Below, in pieces: positions 13,881 through 22,116 of a stretch of DNA of 28,604 nucleotides (its first letter is position 1; each line of letters opens with the position of its first letter). The notes below the pieces were generated by a model that saw only the letters and a program-made list of their open reading frames with translations, searched no databases and was not told the origin of the DNA. Position numbers and translations under genes: made by a program. This stretch comes from Thiotrichales bacterium (GTDB lineage Bacteria > Pseudomonadota > Gammaproteobacteria > J044). Location: NCBI GenBank assembly GCA_024762895.1, contig JANTGN010000006.1:1-28604 (forward strand), written 5' to 3'.

Positions 13881-16418
13881 ATGTATCAGATTCGCCAACT
13901 ACCCACTAAGTTCCAGGTACTGATCAATCCTATCTTGGGAGTGGTCCTGCTATCTGCGCTGTTATTTTATACGGCCTATTTTCTTAATCAGCAGCAGGCT
14001 GTATTTGAGGACCTCACAAAGAATGACATCGCCGTCGTTAATCAACTGGATTCAATCCTGATTCAGTTATCTCAAACGCACATGGGTATACGTGAGTTGC
14101 TGGTCATGGTCAGCGACAAGCGTGACGAAGAATGGGTTTATGAGCATGGTAAACCCCTGCTGGATGAGCTGTATGTCCTTCAAAAACAACTGACTAAGCT
14201 GGAGCCTGTGTTAATCACGGAAAGCCCTGACCCCAAATTGTTTCGTAACTTGTTCACAACCATTGAGGGCTATCGCAATGCAGCCATCACCGCGATTGAG
14301 ATGTCTACCGTAGACTGGAAACTTGCCCAGCAACAGATGTCACGTGCCGATGGGTATTTCAGTACCACTATTCGGGACTTTCAGAAACTGCTCTCAGCCC
14401 GGCGATTGCATGTTCAGAAAGAGTTAAATAAAAGTTACAGGGTGGCTGAAGAACGCCTGTGGTGGTTTGGTGGTGCTGGTATTGCGGCAACCATGCTGAT
14501 GCTGATGATAGGGTTGGGTATATCCCGATGGTTGGCAAAGGATTTTCGCTCTATAGCCAATGGCATTCACCAACTGGCCAGTGGTAACCGTACCATCACG
14601 ATGTCAGGTTTTAGTCATAATGAAGAGATGCGATATGTTGGTGCTTCTTTGGAGTTGCTTCAACATAGCCTGAGTGAACTGGACCGGATAACTGCTGAAG
14701 CGAAAAGGATTAACCAGGAACTGAGGTCTGAGATACAGCAGAGAATGGATGCCGAGTCTCGGTTGCAGCTATCTTCCAAGGTATTTGAGAGTAGTTTGAA
14801 TGCCATCATGATTACGGATGCAGCAGGGGTAATTGAGCAGGTCAACCCGGCGTTTACTCAAATTACCGGGTATTTACCCGATGAGGTTATAGGCAAGAAG
14901 TCGAGTATTCTTAAATCGGAGCAGCATGACACTTTATTTTACAAAGAGCTTTGGGAGTCATTGTTGACAGAGGGATCCTGGGAAGGTGAGATCTGGGATC
15001 GGCATAAGGATGGTGGAATATTTCCTGTCTGGCAGAGTATTACCAGTATTCTTGACGCGTCAGGTGTTATCCGTAATTTTATAGGAGCATTTAGCGATAT
15101 TTCAGAACAGAAGGATTCGGCAGATCGCATCTATCGTCTTGCCCATTATGATATTCTGACAGAGCTTCCTAATCGCCGCCTTTTCAATGAGCTTTCCCAG
15201 CATACCCTCGAGCGGGCACGTCGGGATGGGACGTTAATGGCCATCGTCTTTCTTGACCTGGACCAGTTTAAACATATAAACGATAGCCTGGGGCACCCTG
15301 CGGGTGACCAGGTGCTGAAACAAGTAGCTAAACTGCTTAAGGGCTCAGTCCGGGATGAGGATACGGTGGCTCGCCTGGGCGGTGATGAATTTGTCGTCAC
15401 CATTGAACAGGCCGCCGCTATCATGGATGTTGAGCGAGTGGCCGAAAAGTTGGTAGAGGCCTTTAAATCACCATTAAAAATTGATGGCCATGAACTGGTC
15501 TTAAGCGCCAGTATTGGGATCAGCATCTACCCTAAAGATGCGGATGATGTGGATACGCTGATCAAGCAGGCTGATACCGCTATGTATCGAGCCAAGTCCC
15601 TGGGAAGGAATAATATTCAGTTTTTCTCGGAAGAATTTTCAGAGTACGCCCTGGAACGTATGACTATTGAACAGGAATTACGTCAGGGTCTGGAACGTGA
15701 TGAATTCCTGCTACATTACCAGCCTCAATATGACCTTAACACGGGAGCGCTGCTCGGGGCAGAGGCCCTGGTACGCTGGCGGCATCCTGAAAAAGGGATG
15801 ATCGCCCCAGATCGGTTTATTCCTGTCGCCGAGGAATCAGGATTGATTCTTGGCCTGGGAAAGTGGGTTCTTAAGACGGCCTGCCACCAGGCCGCAAACT
15901 GGCAGAAGGATAATAAGCCATTCCCCCAGATCTCTGTTAACCTGTCGGGTCTCCAGCTTCAGCGTGGTGATCTTATTTCCATGGTGCAGGAGGTGCTGGA
16001 TGAGACCGGTCTGCTACCTGGTTGCCTTGAGCTGGAGATCCTTGAGACGTACATCATGCGGCAGGTAAAAAAAGATATGGAGACCCTTGAGGGGTTACGT
16101 AATATGGGGGTACGTCTCGCTATTGATGATTTTGGCACCGGGCAGTCTTCGCTCGGATATCTTAAAAGCCTGCCAGTTGGCAAGCTCAAGATCGACCGTT
16201 CCTTCATTAAGGATATTCCTGAAGATAAGAATGATGTGGCAATCACTCAGGCCATACTTGCCCTGGCCAGTAGTTTGCAACTGACGGTAGTTGCCGAAGG
16301 GGTGGAAAATCAGGCGCAGGCCGACTTCCTCAGGGCGCAGGGTTGTGATCAGGTGCAGGGCTACTTTTATAGTCGGCCCCTGGATGCCGTGGCCTTTGAG
16401 GAACGCCTGCTTGAGTAA
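13881..16418 (+). CDS. Membrane PAS-GGDEF-EAL cyclic-di-GMP protein
   Basis: An 845-residue inner membrane signalling protein. A first transmembrane segment (about 13-35) and a second (about 194-216) bracket a periplasmic helical sensor domain of roughly 155 residues. A HAMP-like linker and coiled coil (EAKRINQELRSEIQQR near 273-288) lead to a PAS domain (about 303-415; MITDAAGVIEQVNPAFTQIT, NFIGAFSDISEQK). A GGDEF domain (about 420-580) retains intact LGGDEF near 498, and an EAL domain (about 595-840) retains EALVRW near 625 and DDFGTGQSSLGYL near 748. Both catalytic signatures look complete, so it may make and degrade c-di-GMP. The signal is unknown; the coupled secreted histidine phosphatase suggests a periplasmic cue. 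Confidence 0.93.
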   Translation: MYQIRQLPTKFQVLINPILGVVLLSALLFYTAYFLNQQQAVFEDLTKNDIAVVNQLDSILIQLSQTHMGIRELLVMVSDKRDEEWVYEHGKPLLDELYVLQKQLTKLEPVLITESPDPKLFRNLFTTIEGYRNAAITAIEMSTVDWKLAQQQMSRADGYFSTTIRDFQKLLSARRLHVQKELNKSYRVAEERLWWFGGAGIAATMLMLMIGLGISRWLAKDFRSIANGIHQLASGNRTITMSGFSHNEEMRYVGASLELLQHSLSELDRITAEAKRINQELRSEIQQRMDAESRLQLSSKVFESSLNAIMITDAAGVIEQVNPAFTQITGYLPDEVIGKKSSILKSEQHDTLFYKELWESLLTEGSWEGEIWDRHKDGGIFPVWQSITSILDASGVIRNFIGAFSDISEQKDSADRIYRLAHYDILTELPNRRLFNELSQHTLERARRDGTLMAIVFLDLDQFKHINDSLGHPAGDQVLKQVAKLLKGSVRDEDTVARLGGDEFVVTIEQAAAIMDVERVAEKLVEAFKSPLKIDGHELVLSASIGISIYPKDADDVDTLIKQADTAMYRAKSLGRNNIQFFSEEFSEYALERMTIEQELRQGLERDEFLLHYQPQYDLNTGALLGAEALVRWRHPEKGMIAPDRFIPVAEESGLILGLGKWVLKTACHQAANWQKDNKPFPQISVNLSGLQLQRGDLISMVQEVLDETGLLPGCLELEILETYIMRQVKKDMETLEGLRNMGVRLAIDDFGTGQSSLGYLKSLPVGKLKIDRSFIKDIPEDKNDVAITQAILALASSLQLTVVAEGVENQAQADFLRAQGCDQVQGYFYSRPLDAVAFEERLLE

Positions 16419-16467
16419 ACGATGCAGGCCACTACAGGGATTGAGTAGAGGCCTGCTCCATTACGAA

Positions 16468-16950
16468 TTATGAGAACGCCTTCTCTATGGCCTTGACGGT
16501 CTGTTCACAGGCCTCCGCGCATTCCCGGCATTCGTGATGCTGATCATGCTTCCTGCATTCCTTGGCACAGTCCTTACAGGCCGTCTTACAGATGGCGTGG
16601 TAGTCTTTGACGTACTCGGAGTTGGCCGCCAGCAGGTACGAAAAGGCGCCACAGATGGCCTGCATTTCATGCACCCTACTGGCGCAGTCCGCCATCTCCA
16701 GGTCGCCTTCTCTGAAACTGGTCAGGCAATGTGCGATGCAGCGTTGCCCCTTGTCCAGGCAGGCATTCGTGGCATCCAGAAGCCCCGGGTTTCTGGGAGT
16801 ATGCTTGCTATGGTCATGCCCCGGCATGGCGGCCGCAGCGGATCCGGCATAGGCAACGGCGGTGGCGGCCCCGATACCCAGTAATAGATCGCGACGGGCC
16901 TGATTGCTGGGCCTTACCTGATGTTCTGTGGGGGATTCGTGTTCAGACAT
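16468..16950 (-). CDS. Tat-exported four-helix-bundle copper-binding protein (Csp-like)
   Basis: From ATG 16950 the product is 160 residues. It has a twin-arginine signal (ARRDLLLGIGAATAVAYAGSAAAA), then a His-rich stretch (MPGHDHSKH), then a helical bundle with 12 cysteines, many in C-x2-C or C-x3-C pairs: CLDKGQRCIAHC, CASRVHEMQAIC, CKTACKDCAKEC and CRECAEAC. This is the DUF326/Csp pattern; Csp1 of methanotrophs is Tat-exported and stores many Cu(I) ions inside the bundle. Folding in the cytoplasm before Tat export fits that role. An AGGAGAAG site lies just before ATG 16950, which favours it over the ATG at 16971. The nearby PCu(A)C gene at 4425 is the only other clear copper gene here. Confidence 0.9.
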   Translation of the reverse strand: MSEHESPTEHQVRPSNQARRDLLLGIGAATAVAYAGSAAAAMPGHDHSKHTPRNPGLLDATNACLDKGQRCIAHCLTSFREGDLEMADCASRVHEMQAICGAFSYLLAANSEYVKDYHAICKTACKDCAKECRKHDQHHECRECAEACEQTVKAIEKAFS

Positions 16951-17054
16951 TATTCTTCTCCTTGATGACAACCTACAGAATAAAGCTGCTTTTCAGGGTT
17001 TAATCAAGAACACGGCCACAATAGCTGTTGTTTGAGCGGGATGAGGTCGGGCAT

Positions 17055-17084
17055 AAAAAAGCCCCTCCATAGAGGGGCTTTTTT
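17055..17084. terminator. Bidirectional rho-independent terminator
   Basis: Stem GCCCCTC/GAGGGGC (17061-17078) with a four-base loop is flanked by six A's on the left and six T's on the right. On the minus strand it ends the rubrerythrin/Fe-S/DUF3501 transcript 26 bases after the DUF3501 stop and separates it from the copper-protein gene. Confidence 0.92.
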
Positions 17085-17109
17085 ACTTTAACTCCGATGG
17101 GCCTGCGAT

Positions 17110-17703
17110 CTATTGAATCGTCTGTAGATCGTTAGCCAGTGAGTCACGGGTGGCCTGATCCAGTACGGTGCTATGCTGATAGGCTTCGTGGTCGGTGCCG
17201 GCAGAGATTGAGGCACCGTTTAACACGGCCTTGACCATGTCGGCAGTCAGCTCAAAACGCATAAAGTGGACGGAAGAGGTCTTGTCTTCGGTCTCACGGT
17301 CCAGGTCTTCATTGGCGATCGGATGTACCTTGTCGTAACCCTCCACCTGTACCCAGAGTTTTTTATCGATACCAATCATCTTGGCAAGGGCGGTCTTGCG
17401 CTCCTCGGCATCACCAAACTCGATCATGAAGGTGGCCTTCCAGTTCATGCCGTCTGGAATCAGAGGATTGTAGACCTCGAGTTCCTCATTGATACCCTCG
17501 GCCTCAAAGATGCGTTCGATGCGTAACATTTCCTGGACCTGGTACTGCATGGTCAGGGCATCTTCAAAATACAGGGCGGCATTCGGGCCAATGGGTACTC
17601 TGCGGTGTTTCTTGTGGGCCATGACCTTGGCACGAAACTCTGGACGGATATTCGCGTATTCTTCCAGGCTGTACAGATCCTCACGGGTCAGTTTGCTCAT
17701 CAT
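17110..17703 (-). CDS. DUF3501 family protein
   Basis: The 197-residue product matches DUF3501: LTREDLYSLEEYANIRPEFRAKVMAHKK at the N-terminus, IGPNAALYFEDALTMQYQVQEMLRIERIFE near 38-67, and YNPLIPDGMNWKATFMIEF near 78-96. There is no signal peptide, membrane helix or cysteine pair, so it is a soluble cytoplasmic protein without its own Fe-S site. DUF3501 has no assigned function but recurs beside rubrerythrin and GlpC-like Fe-S genes, as here, where it is the last gene of the operon, 20 bases after the Fe-S gene. A GGAGAAG site precedes the tandem ATGs at 17703 and 17700. Confidence 0.9.
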   Translation of the reverse strand: MMSKLTREDLYSLEEYANIRPEFRAKVMAHKKHRRVPIGPNAALYFEDALTMQYQVQEMLRIERIFEAEGINEELEVYNPLIPDGMNWKATFMIEFGDAEERKTALAKMIGIDKKLWVQVEGYDKVHPIANEDLDRETEDKTSSVHFMRFELTADMVKAVLNGASISAGTDHEAYQHSTVLDQATRDSLANDLQTIQ

Positions 17704-17723
17704 GTCTTCTCCTGTCTTGCTGT

Positions 17724-19055
17724 CTAGATTCCGTAGGCCTTACGGATCAGGCTAATCGGGTGTTCGGGTTTACTGCCATCACGCAGACCATTTTCAATCT
17801 GATGGCCGGCCATGGCGCAATCACTTCCGTAGTGATCGGCCTCGGCCTGCTTGACGCGGTTAACCACGGGGCGAGCAATCTTCATTGATTTTTCATGGAA
17901 CTCGCTTTTGACGGCATAGGTGCCATCATGGCCCGAGCAGCGTTCGATGGCCGTGACCTCGGTATCGGGTACCAGGTTCAGCATGTCGCGGGTCTTTGAG
18001 CCAAAGTTCTGAACGCGCTGATGGCAGGCGGCATGGTAGGCCACCTTGCCCAGGCTCTGGTTAAAGTCGGTATTGAGCTTGCCTTCCTTGTGACGGATCA
18101 TCAGGTATTCAAAGGGGTCAAACATGGCGTTAGCCACCTTCTTCACCTCGGCATCATCCGGGAACATCAAGGGCAGTTCCTGACGGAACATCAGGGCGCA
18201 GGACGGAACGGGGGCAACGATGTCCCAACCGTCATCGACCAGTTTGGCCAGCATGGGCACATTGGCGTTCTTCGCTGCCTCTACGGCATCCAGGTCGCCG
18301 AGTTCCAACTTGGGCATGCCGCAGCACTGCTCCTTCTCGGCAAAGGTCACGGGTATATTGTTATGCTCGAAGACCCTGACCATGTCTTCGGTAATGCCCG
18401 GCTCATTATAATTGCCGTAGCAGGTGACAAAGATGGCTACCTTGCCGTTGGTGTCTCCGGCAGCCTCGCCATCGGCAGCCTTGTTGATGTAATCGGACAG
18501 TTCTTTCCGTGCCGTCTTTGTATGGTATTCGGGCAGGATGGCATCAGGGTGTACGCCAAGTACCTTGTCTAACACCTTGCGGATCGGTGCCGATTTGTTG
18601 GAGGCATTGACGATGTCTACGACTACCGGTATGCCTGCAAGTTTACCTACTGCGTCGGTGCTCGATAGAATCTTGTCGCGGGTCCTGGTCATGCCGTTTT
18701 TATATTTAACGGCCTTGGCCTGAAGCATCAGGTGGGGGAAATCAATATTCCATTCATGCGGAGGCACATAGGGACACTTGGTCATGTAACACAGGTCACA
18801 GAGATAGCATTGGTCAACGACCTTCCAGTAATCGCCCTTCGCAACGCCGTCCACTTCCATAGTCTCGGATTCATCTACGAGATCAAAGAGGGTGGGGAAG
18901 CTGTCACACAGGCTGACACAGCGTCTACAACCATGGCAGAGATCGAATACCCGTTCCAGTTCTGAGAACAACTTGCCTTCATCGTAGTAATCGGGATTTT
19001 TCCAGTCGATTGCATGCCGGGTAGGGGGAGCCAGGTTGCCTTCACGTTGTGCCAT
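17724..19055 (-). CDS. GlpC/HdrD-like Fe-S and CCG-domain protein
   Basis: This 443-residue protein has two N-terminal [4Fe-4S] motifs: CHGCRRCVSLC (about 39-49) and CYLCDLCYMTKCP (about 81-93). Two cysteine-rich domains follow; the first ends in CCGMPKLELGD, the second has AACHQR and CSGHDGTYAVK, where CSG replaces the second CCG. Related proteins are GlpC and heterodisulfide reductase subunit D, which pass electrons between quinones, thiols and flavoproteins. No transmembrane helix is seen. The position between rubrerythrin and DUF3501 suggests that it feeds electrons to rubrerythrin, but this is inference. An AAAGAGGT site lies five bases upstream of the ATG. Confidence 0.88.
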   Translation of the reverse strand: MAQREGNLAPPTRHAIDWKNPDYYDEGKLFSELERVFDLCHGCRRCVSLCDSFPTLFDLVDESETMEVDGVAKGDYWKVVDQCYLCDLCYMTKCPYVPPHEWNIDFPHLMLQAKAVKYKNGMTRTRDKILSSTDAVGKLAGIPVVVDIVNASNKSAPIRKVLDKVLGVHPDAILPEYHTKTARKELSDYINKAADGEAAGDTNGKVAIFVTCYGNYNEPGITEDMVRVFEHNNIPVTFAEKEQCCGMPKLELGDLDAVEAAKNANVPMLAKLVDDGWDIVAPVPSCALMFRQELPLMFPDDAEVKKVANAMFDPFEYLMIRHKEGKLNTDFNQSLGKVAYHAACHQRVQNFGSKTRDMLNLVPDTEVTAIERCSGHDGTYAVKSEFHEKSMKIARPVVNRVKQAEADHYGSDCAMAGHQIENGLRDGSKPEHPISLIRKAYGI

Positions 19056-19086
19056 GGGGTACCTCTTTGTTATTTCTTGAGTAATG

Positions 19087-19110
19087 TAAGGCGGCCATCT
19101 GGCCGCCTTA
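19087..19110 (-). promoter_or_regulatory. Intergenic hairpin after rubrerythrin gene
   Basis: TAAGGCGGCC/GGCCGCCTTA forms a perfect ten-base stem with loop ATCT, 20 bases after the rubrerythrin stop and 31 bases before the Fe-S gene start. On the minus strand no U-tract follows, so it is not a standard terminator. It may stabilise an upstream rubrerythrin message or cause partial stops, which would make rubrerythrin more abundant than its partners. Confidence 0.6.
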
Positions 19111-19130
19111 ACAGGTCTTTCTAAAGCTGC

Positions 19131-19547
19131 TTAGTCCATTTCGTCCAGGGCTTTCTGGTAACGGTTGGCATGAGAGCGCTCGGCCTTGGCCAGGGTCTCA
19201 AACCAGTCAGCAATCTCATCAAAACCTTCGTCACGAGCAGTCTTGGCCATACCGGGGTACATGTCGGTATATTCATGAGTCTCACCAGCAACGGCAGTCT
19301 TCAGGTTGTCAGCGGTTTCGCCAAAGGGCATGCCGGTAGCTGGATCGCCACACTGCTCGAGGTATTCAAGGTGACCGTGTGCATGGCCGGTTTCACCTTC
19401 CGCAGTTGAGCGGAACAGTGCAGCCACGTCGTTGTAACCTTCAACATCAGCCTTGCTTGCGAAATACAGGTAGCGGCGGTTGGCCTGCGATTCACCAGCA
19501 AACGCATCCTTCAGATTCTGTTCAGTTTGACTACCTTTCAGGTCCAT
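19131..19547 (-). CDS. Rubrerythrin without rubredoxin domain
   Basis: The 138-residue protein is a ferritin-like four-helix bundle with the rubrerythrin di-iron ligands: KDAFAGESQANRRYLYFA, FRSTAEGETGHAHGHLEYL, TAVAGETHEYTDMY and LAKAERSHANRYQ supply the Glu and His residues. The C-terminal rubredoxin CxxC domain of classical rubrerythrin (about 190 residues) is absent, as in sulerythrin-type short forms, so an external electron donor is needed. Rubrerythrins reduce hydrogen peroxide to water. A very strong GGAGGT site lies seven bases before the ATG. The gene heads the operon, has its own FNR-box promoter and is followed by a strong hairpin. Confidence 0.94.
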   Translation of the reverse strand: MDLKGSQTEQNLKDAFAGESQANRRYLYFASKADVEGYNDVAALFRSTAEGETGHAHGHLEYLEQCGDPATGMPFGETADNLKTAVAGETHEYTDMYPGMAKTARDEGFDEIADWFETLAKAERSHANRYQKALDEMD

Positions 19548-19602
19548 GGGGTTACCTCCAAAAATTTTTGTGAGTTTAAGGGTGTCTGGTAAGACACGGG
19601 TG

Positions 19603-19656
19603 TAACTTTAGACTATTAGGCACAAAGTACCAATCGATTGTGTTGATCTAGATCAT
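19603..19656 (-). promoter_or_regulatory. FNR-type box and promoter of the rubrerythrin operon
   Basis: TTGATCTAGATCAT at 19643-19656 matches the FNR/Anr consensus TTGAT-N4-ATCAA at nine of ten fixed positions. On the minus strand a -10-like TAATAG (19618-19613) lies so that transcription would start near 19606, about 43 bases from the box centre. This is close to the class II activator spacing of 41.5. The leader then has a small hairpin, GTGTCT/AGACAC (about 19582-19597). Activation under low oxygen is the likely reading; the exact start is inferred. Confidence 0.65.
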
Positions 19657-19761
19657 AGCTTTTGACTATCGATGTTTGAGATTCATTTTTGTTAATAAAA
19701 ATAGTGCCTTATAGGTTGTTTGGGGTGATTCCTGAGAGTGACGCTGAGGCTTTTCAGGTCG

Positions 19762-19790
19762 AAAAAAAAGCCCAGCTTTTGGCTGGGCCT
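19762..19790 (-). terminator. Rho-independent terminator of rpiA
   Basis: On the minus strand stem GCCCAGC/GCTGGGC (19770-19788) is followed by eight T's (19769-19762). It lies about 30 bases after the rpiA stop and ends that transcript before the rubrerythrin promoter region. Confidence 0.88.
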
Positions 19791-19819
19791 TTGCAATCAT
19801 GTGCGGTGTTTTTTTAACG

Positions 19820-20476
19820 CTAGGTTAAGGTTTTCACACCCGCCTCGCTGCCCAGGATCAGGATGTCTGCAGGGCGCTCGGCGAAGATACCCACGGTGAC
19901 GACGCCGGGGATCTGGTTGATCTCGGTTTCCATGTGGACCGGCTCCATGATCTGCAGGTTGTGTACATCGAGAATGATATTGCCGTTGTCGGTCACGAAG
20001 CCCTCACGCAGGACCGGGCTGCCACCCATGGCAACCATCTTACGTGCGACCAGGCTCCGGGCCATAGGGATGACCTCGATGGGCAGGGGGAAGGCGCCCA
20101 GTACATCGACCAGTTTGCTATCATCGGCTATACAGACAAATTTTTCACTCGCGCCGGCAACGATCTTTTCACGGGTCAGCGCGCCGCCGCCGCCCTTGAT
20201 CAGGTGCAGGTATTTGTTCGACTCATCCGCACCATCGACATAGAGCGACAGGGTGCCAACGTCATTGAGTTCCATGACGGGTATGCCATGGCCACGCAGG
20301 CGTTCGGCACTGGCCTCGGAACTGGCCACGGTGCCATCGATCTTGCCCTTGATATCAGCCAGCAGGTCGATAAAGTGGTTGGCGGTGGACCCGGTTCCAA
20401 TGCCAACGATCATCCCGTTTTCTACATATTCAATGGCCGCTTCTGCCGCGGCTTTTTTCATCTCGTCCTGGTTCAT
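19820..20476 (-). CDS. rpiA: Ribose-5-phosphate isomerase A
   Basis: The 218-residue product matches RpiA closely: GMIVGIGTGSTANHFIDLL near 21-39, VASSEAS, SLYVDGADESNKYLHLIKGGGGALTREKIVA near 77-107, and FVCIADDSK. The catalytic Asp and Glu residues of DGADE and the Lys of KGGGGAL are present. It interconverts ribose 5-phosphate and ribulose 5-phosphate in the non-oxidative pentose phosphate pathway. ATG 20476 has a GGAGAT site seven bases upstream, while the earlier in-frame ATG at 20488 overlaps that site. It is divergent from ilvA, with about 113 bases for both promoters. Confidence 0.97.
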   Translation of the reverse strand: MNQDEMKKAAAEAAIEYVENGMIVGIGTGSTANHFIDLLADIKGKIDGTVASSEASAERLRGHGIPVMELNDVGTLSLYVDGADESNKYLHLIKGGGGALTREKIVAGASEKFVCIADDSKLVDVLGAFPLPIEVIPMARSLVARKMVAMGGSPVLREGFVTDNGNIILDVHNLQIMEPVHMETEINQIPGVVTVGIFAERPADILILGSEAGVKTLT

Positions 20477-20589
20477 GGATATCTCCAATGCTCATTCATG
20501 AGCTGCATCATACCGGAAACGGGGTGAACTATGCCATGCGGAGCGTTTTCGCGATAAGCTATGGCATTCCGTGGTCAAGGTTGTTCGGC

Positions 20590-22104
20590 ATGAAACCGTC
20601 TTATTGTGAACGCATATTAAATGCTCGGGTCTACGACGTCGCTATCGAGTCGCCTCTGGATGAGGCCAGGGGACTGAGTGCCAGGCTGGATAATCGCGTT
20701 CTACTCAAGCGCGAAGATCTGCAGCCGGTCTTCTCTTTCAAGCTGCGCGGTGCCTATAACAAGATTTATCAGCTGAGTGAAGCTGAGCGTGAAAAGGGCG
20801 TCATCGCTGCCTCAGCCGGCAACCATGCCCAGGGTGTGGCCCTGGCCGGATCCAGGCTAGGGGTCAAGGCCACGATCGTGATGCCCAAGACCACACCCGG
20901 AATCAAGATTGAGGCAGTGCGCAAGCTGGGTGGTCGAACGGTCCTGCATGGTGATACCTATGACGAGGCCTACGAACACGCACAGGAACTTGGGGTGGCA
21001 AAGGGCATGACCTTCGTGCATCCCTATGACGATCCGGATGTAATTGCGGGACAGGGCACCATAGGGATGGAGTTGCTACGTCAGCATCCCGATGAGATCG
21101 AGGCGGTCTTTATTCCGGTCGGAGGCGGTGGGCTGATTGCCGGTATCGGTGTCTTTTTGAAACAGTTACGCCCGGATACTCGCATTATCGGTGTGGAGCC
21201 GGAGGATGCCCCCTGCCTGCACCAGGCCGTGGAGAAAGGCAGGCGTATCATCCTGAAGGAAGTGGGCCTGTTTGCCGATGGTGTGGCCGTCCGCCAGGTG
21301 GGTAAGGAGCCCTTTAAGGTTGTAAAAGATCTGGTGGACGAGGTGGTGACCGTGAGCACGGATGAGATCTGTGCGGCGATCAAGGACATCTACGATGAAA
21401 CCCGGAGCATTGCTGAGCCGGCGGGTGCCCTTGCGGTGGCCGGCATGAAAAAGTATGTCGCAAACCATGAGATCCATGGCAAGAATCTGATTGCTATTAA
21501 TAGTGGCGCGAACATGAATTTTGATCGACTGCGCCATGTCTCCGAGCGTGCCGAGATCGGTGAACAACGTGAGGCCCTTTTCGTGGCGACGATTCCTGAA
21601 AAGCCCGGTAGCTTTCTGCATTTTTGCCGGGCCATTGGTAAACGAGGAATTACCGAGTTCAATTACCGATATGCCGATGATCAGGATGCCCAGATATTCG
21701 TGGGGATCAAATTAGAGGAAGGTCATCCAGACCGAGAGCTGATTTTTGAAGACCTGCGTGAGAAGGGTTATTCCCTGGTCGATTTCACCGATAATGAGGT
21801 GGCCAAGATTCATCTGCGTTATATGGTCGGTGGTCATGCGGTCAACGTGACCAATGAGCGTCTGTATCGCTTTCAGTTTCCGGAAAGACCAGGGGCCCTG
21901 TTACAGTTCCTGAGCAAGATCGGCCGGCGGTGGAACATCTCCCTGTTCCATTATCGCAATCATGGTGCAGATTATGGGCGTGTACTGGTGGGTATGCAGG
22001 TACCCAGGGAAGACAACAGCAAATTTATGGAGTTCCTGAATGATGTGGGTTATCCGTACTGGGAAGAGACGGATAACCCGGTCTATCGTCTGTTTCTTGA
22101 TTGA
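20590..22104 (+). CDS. ilvA: Threonine ammonia-lyase, biosynthetic
   Basis: The 504-residue product deaminates threonine to 2-oxobutanoate, the first committed step of isoleucine synthesis. The PLP-binding Lys lies in PVFSFKLRGAYNK (near residue 57), the SAGNHAQGVA loop near 75, and the Gly-rich phosphate loop VGGGGLIAGIG near 180. Two C-terminal ACT-like regulatory domains start at ALFVATIPEKPGSFLHF and RLYRFQFPERPGALLQF, so this is the isoleucine-inhibited biosynthetic type and not the short catabolic enzyme. ATG 20590 (MKPSYCERILNARVYDVAIE) fits the family N-terminus; the frame is open 34 codons further upstream but that part is non-homologous. Confidence 0.97.
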   Translation: MKPSYCERILNARVYDVAIESPLDEARGLSARLDNRVLLKREDLQPVFSFKLRGAYNKIYQLSEAEREKGVIAASAGNHAQGVALAGSRLGVKATIVMPKTTPGIKIEAVRKLGGRTVLHGDTYDEAYEHAQELGVAKGMTFVHPYDDPDVIAGQGTIGMELLRQHPDEIEAVFIPVGGGGLIAGIGVFLKQLRPDTRIIGVEPEDAPCLHQAVEKGRRIILKEVGLFADGVAVRQVGKEPFKVVKDLVDEVVTVSTDEICAAIKDIYDETRSIAEPAGALAVAGMKKYVANHEIHGKNLIAINSGANMNFDRLRHVSERAEIGEQREALFVATIPEKPGSFLHFCRAIGKRGITEFNYRYADDQDAQIFVGIKLEEGHPDRELIFEDLREKGYSLVDFTDNEVAKIHLRYMVGGHAVNVTNERLYRFQFPERPGALLQFLSKIGRRWNISLFHYRNHGADYGRVLVGMQVPREDNSKFMEFLNDVGYPYWEETDNPVYRLFLD

Positions 22105-22116
22105 GTCCCGGCCCGC

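Noticed and set aside
16424..16460. Inverted repeat GCAGGCC/GGCCTGC between the GGDEF-EAL gene and the copper-protein gene
   Set aside because: The loop is long and there is no clear U-tract; it may be a weak convergent terminator but is not good enough to annotate.
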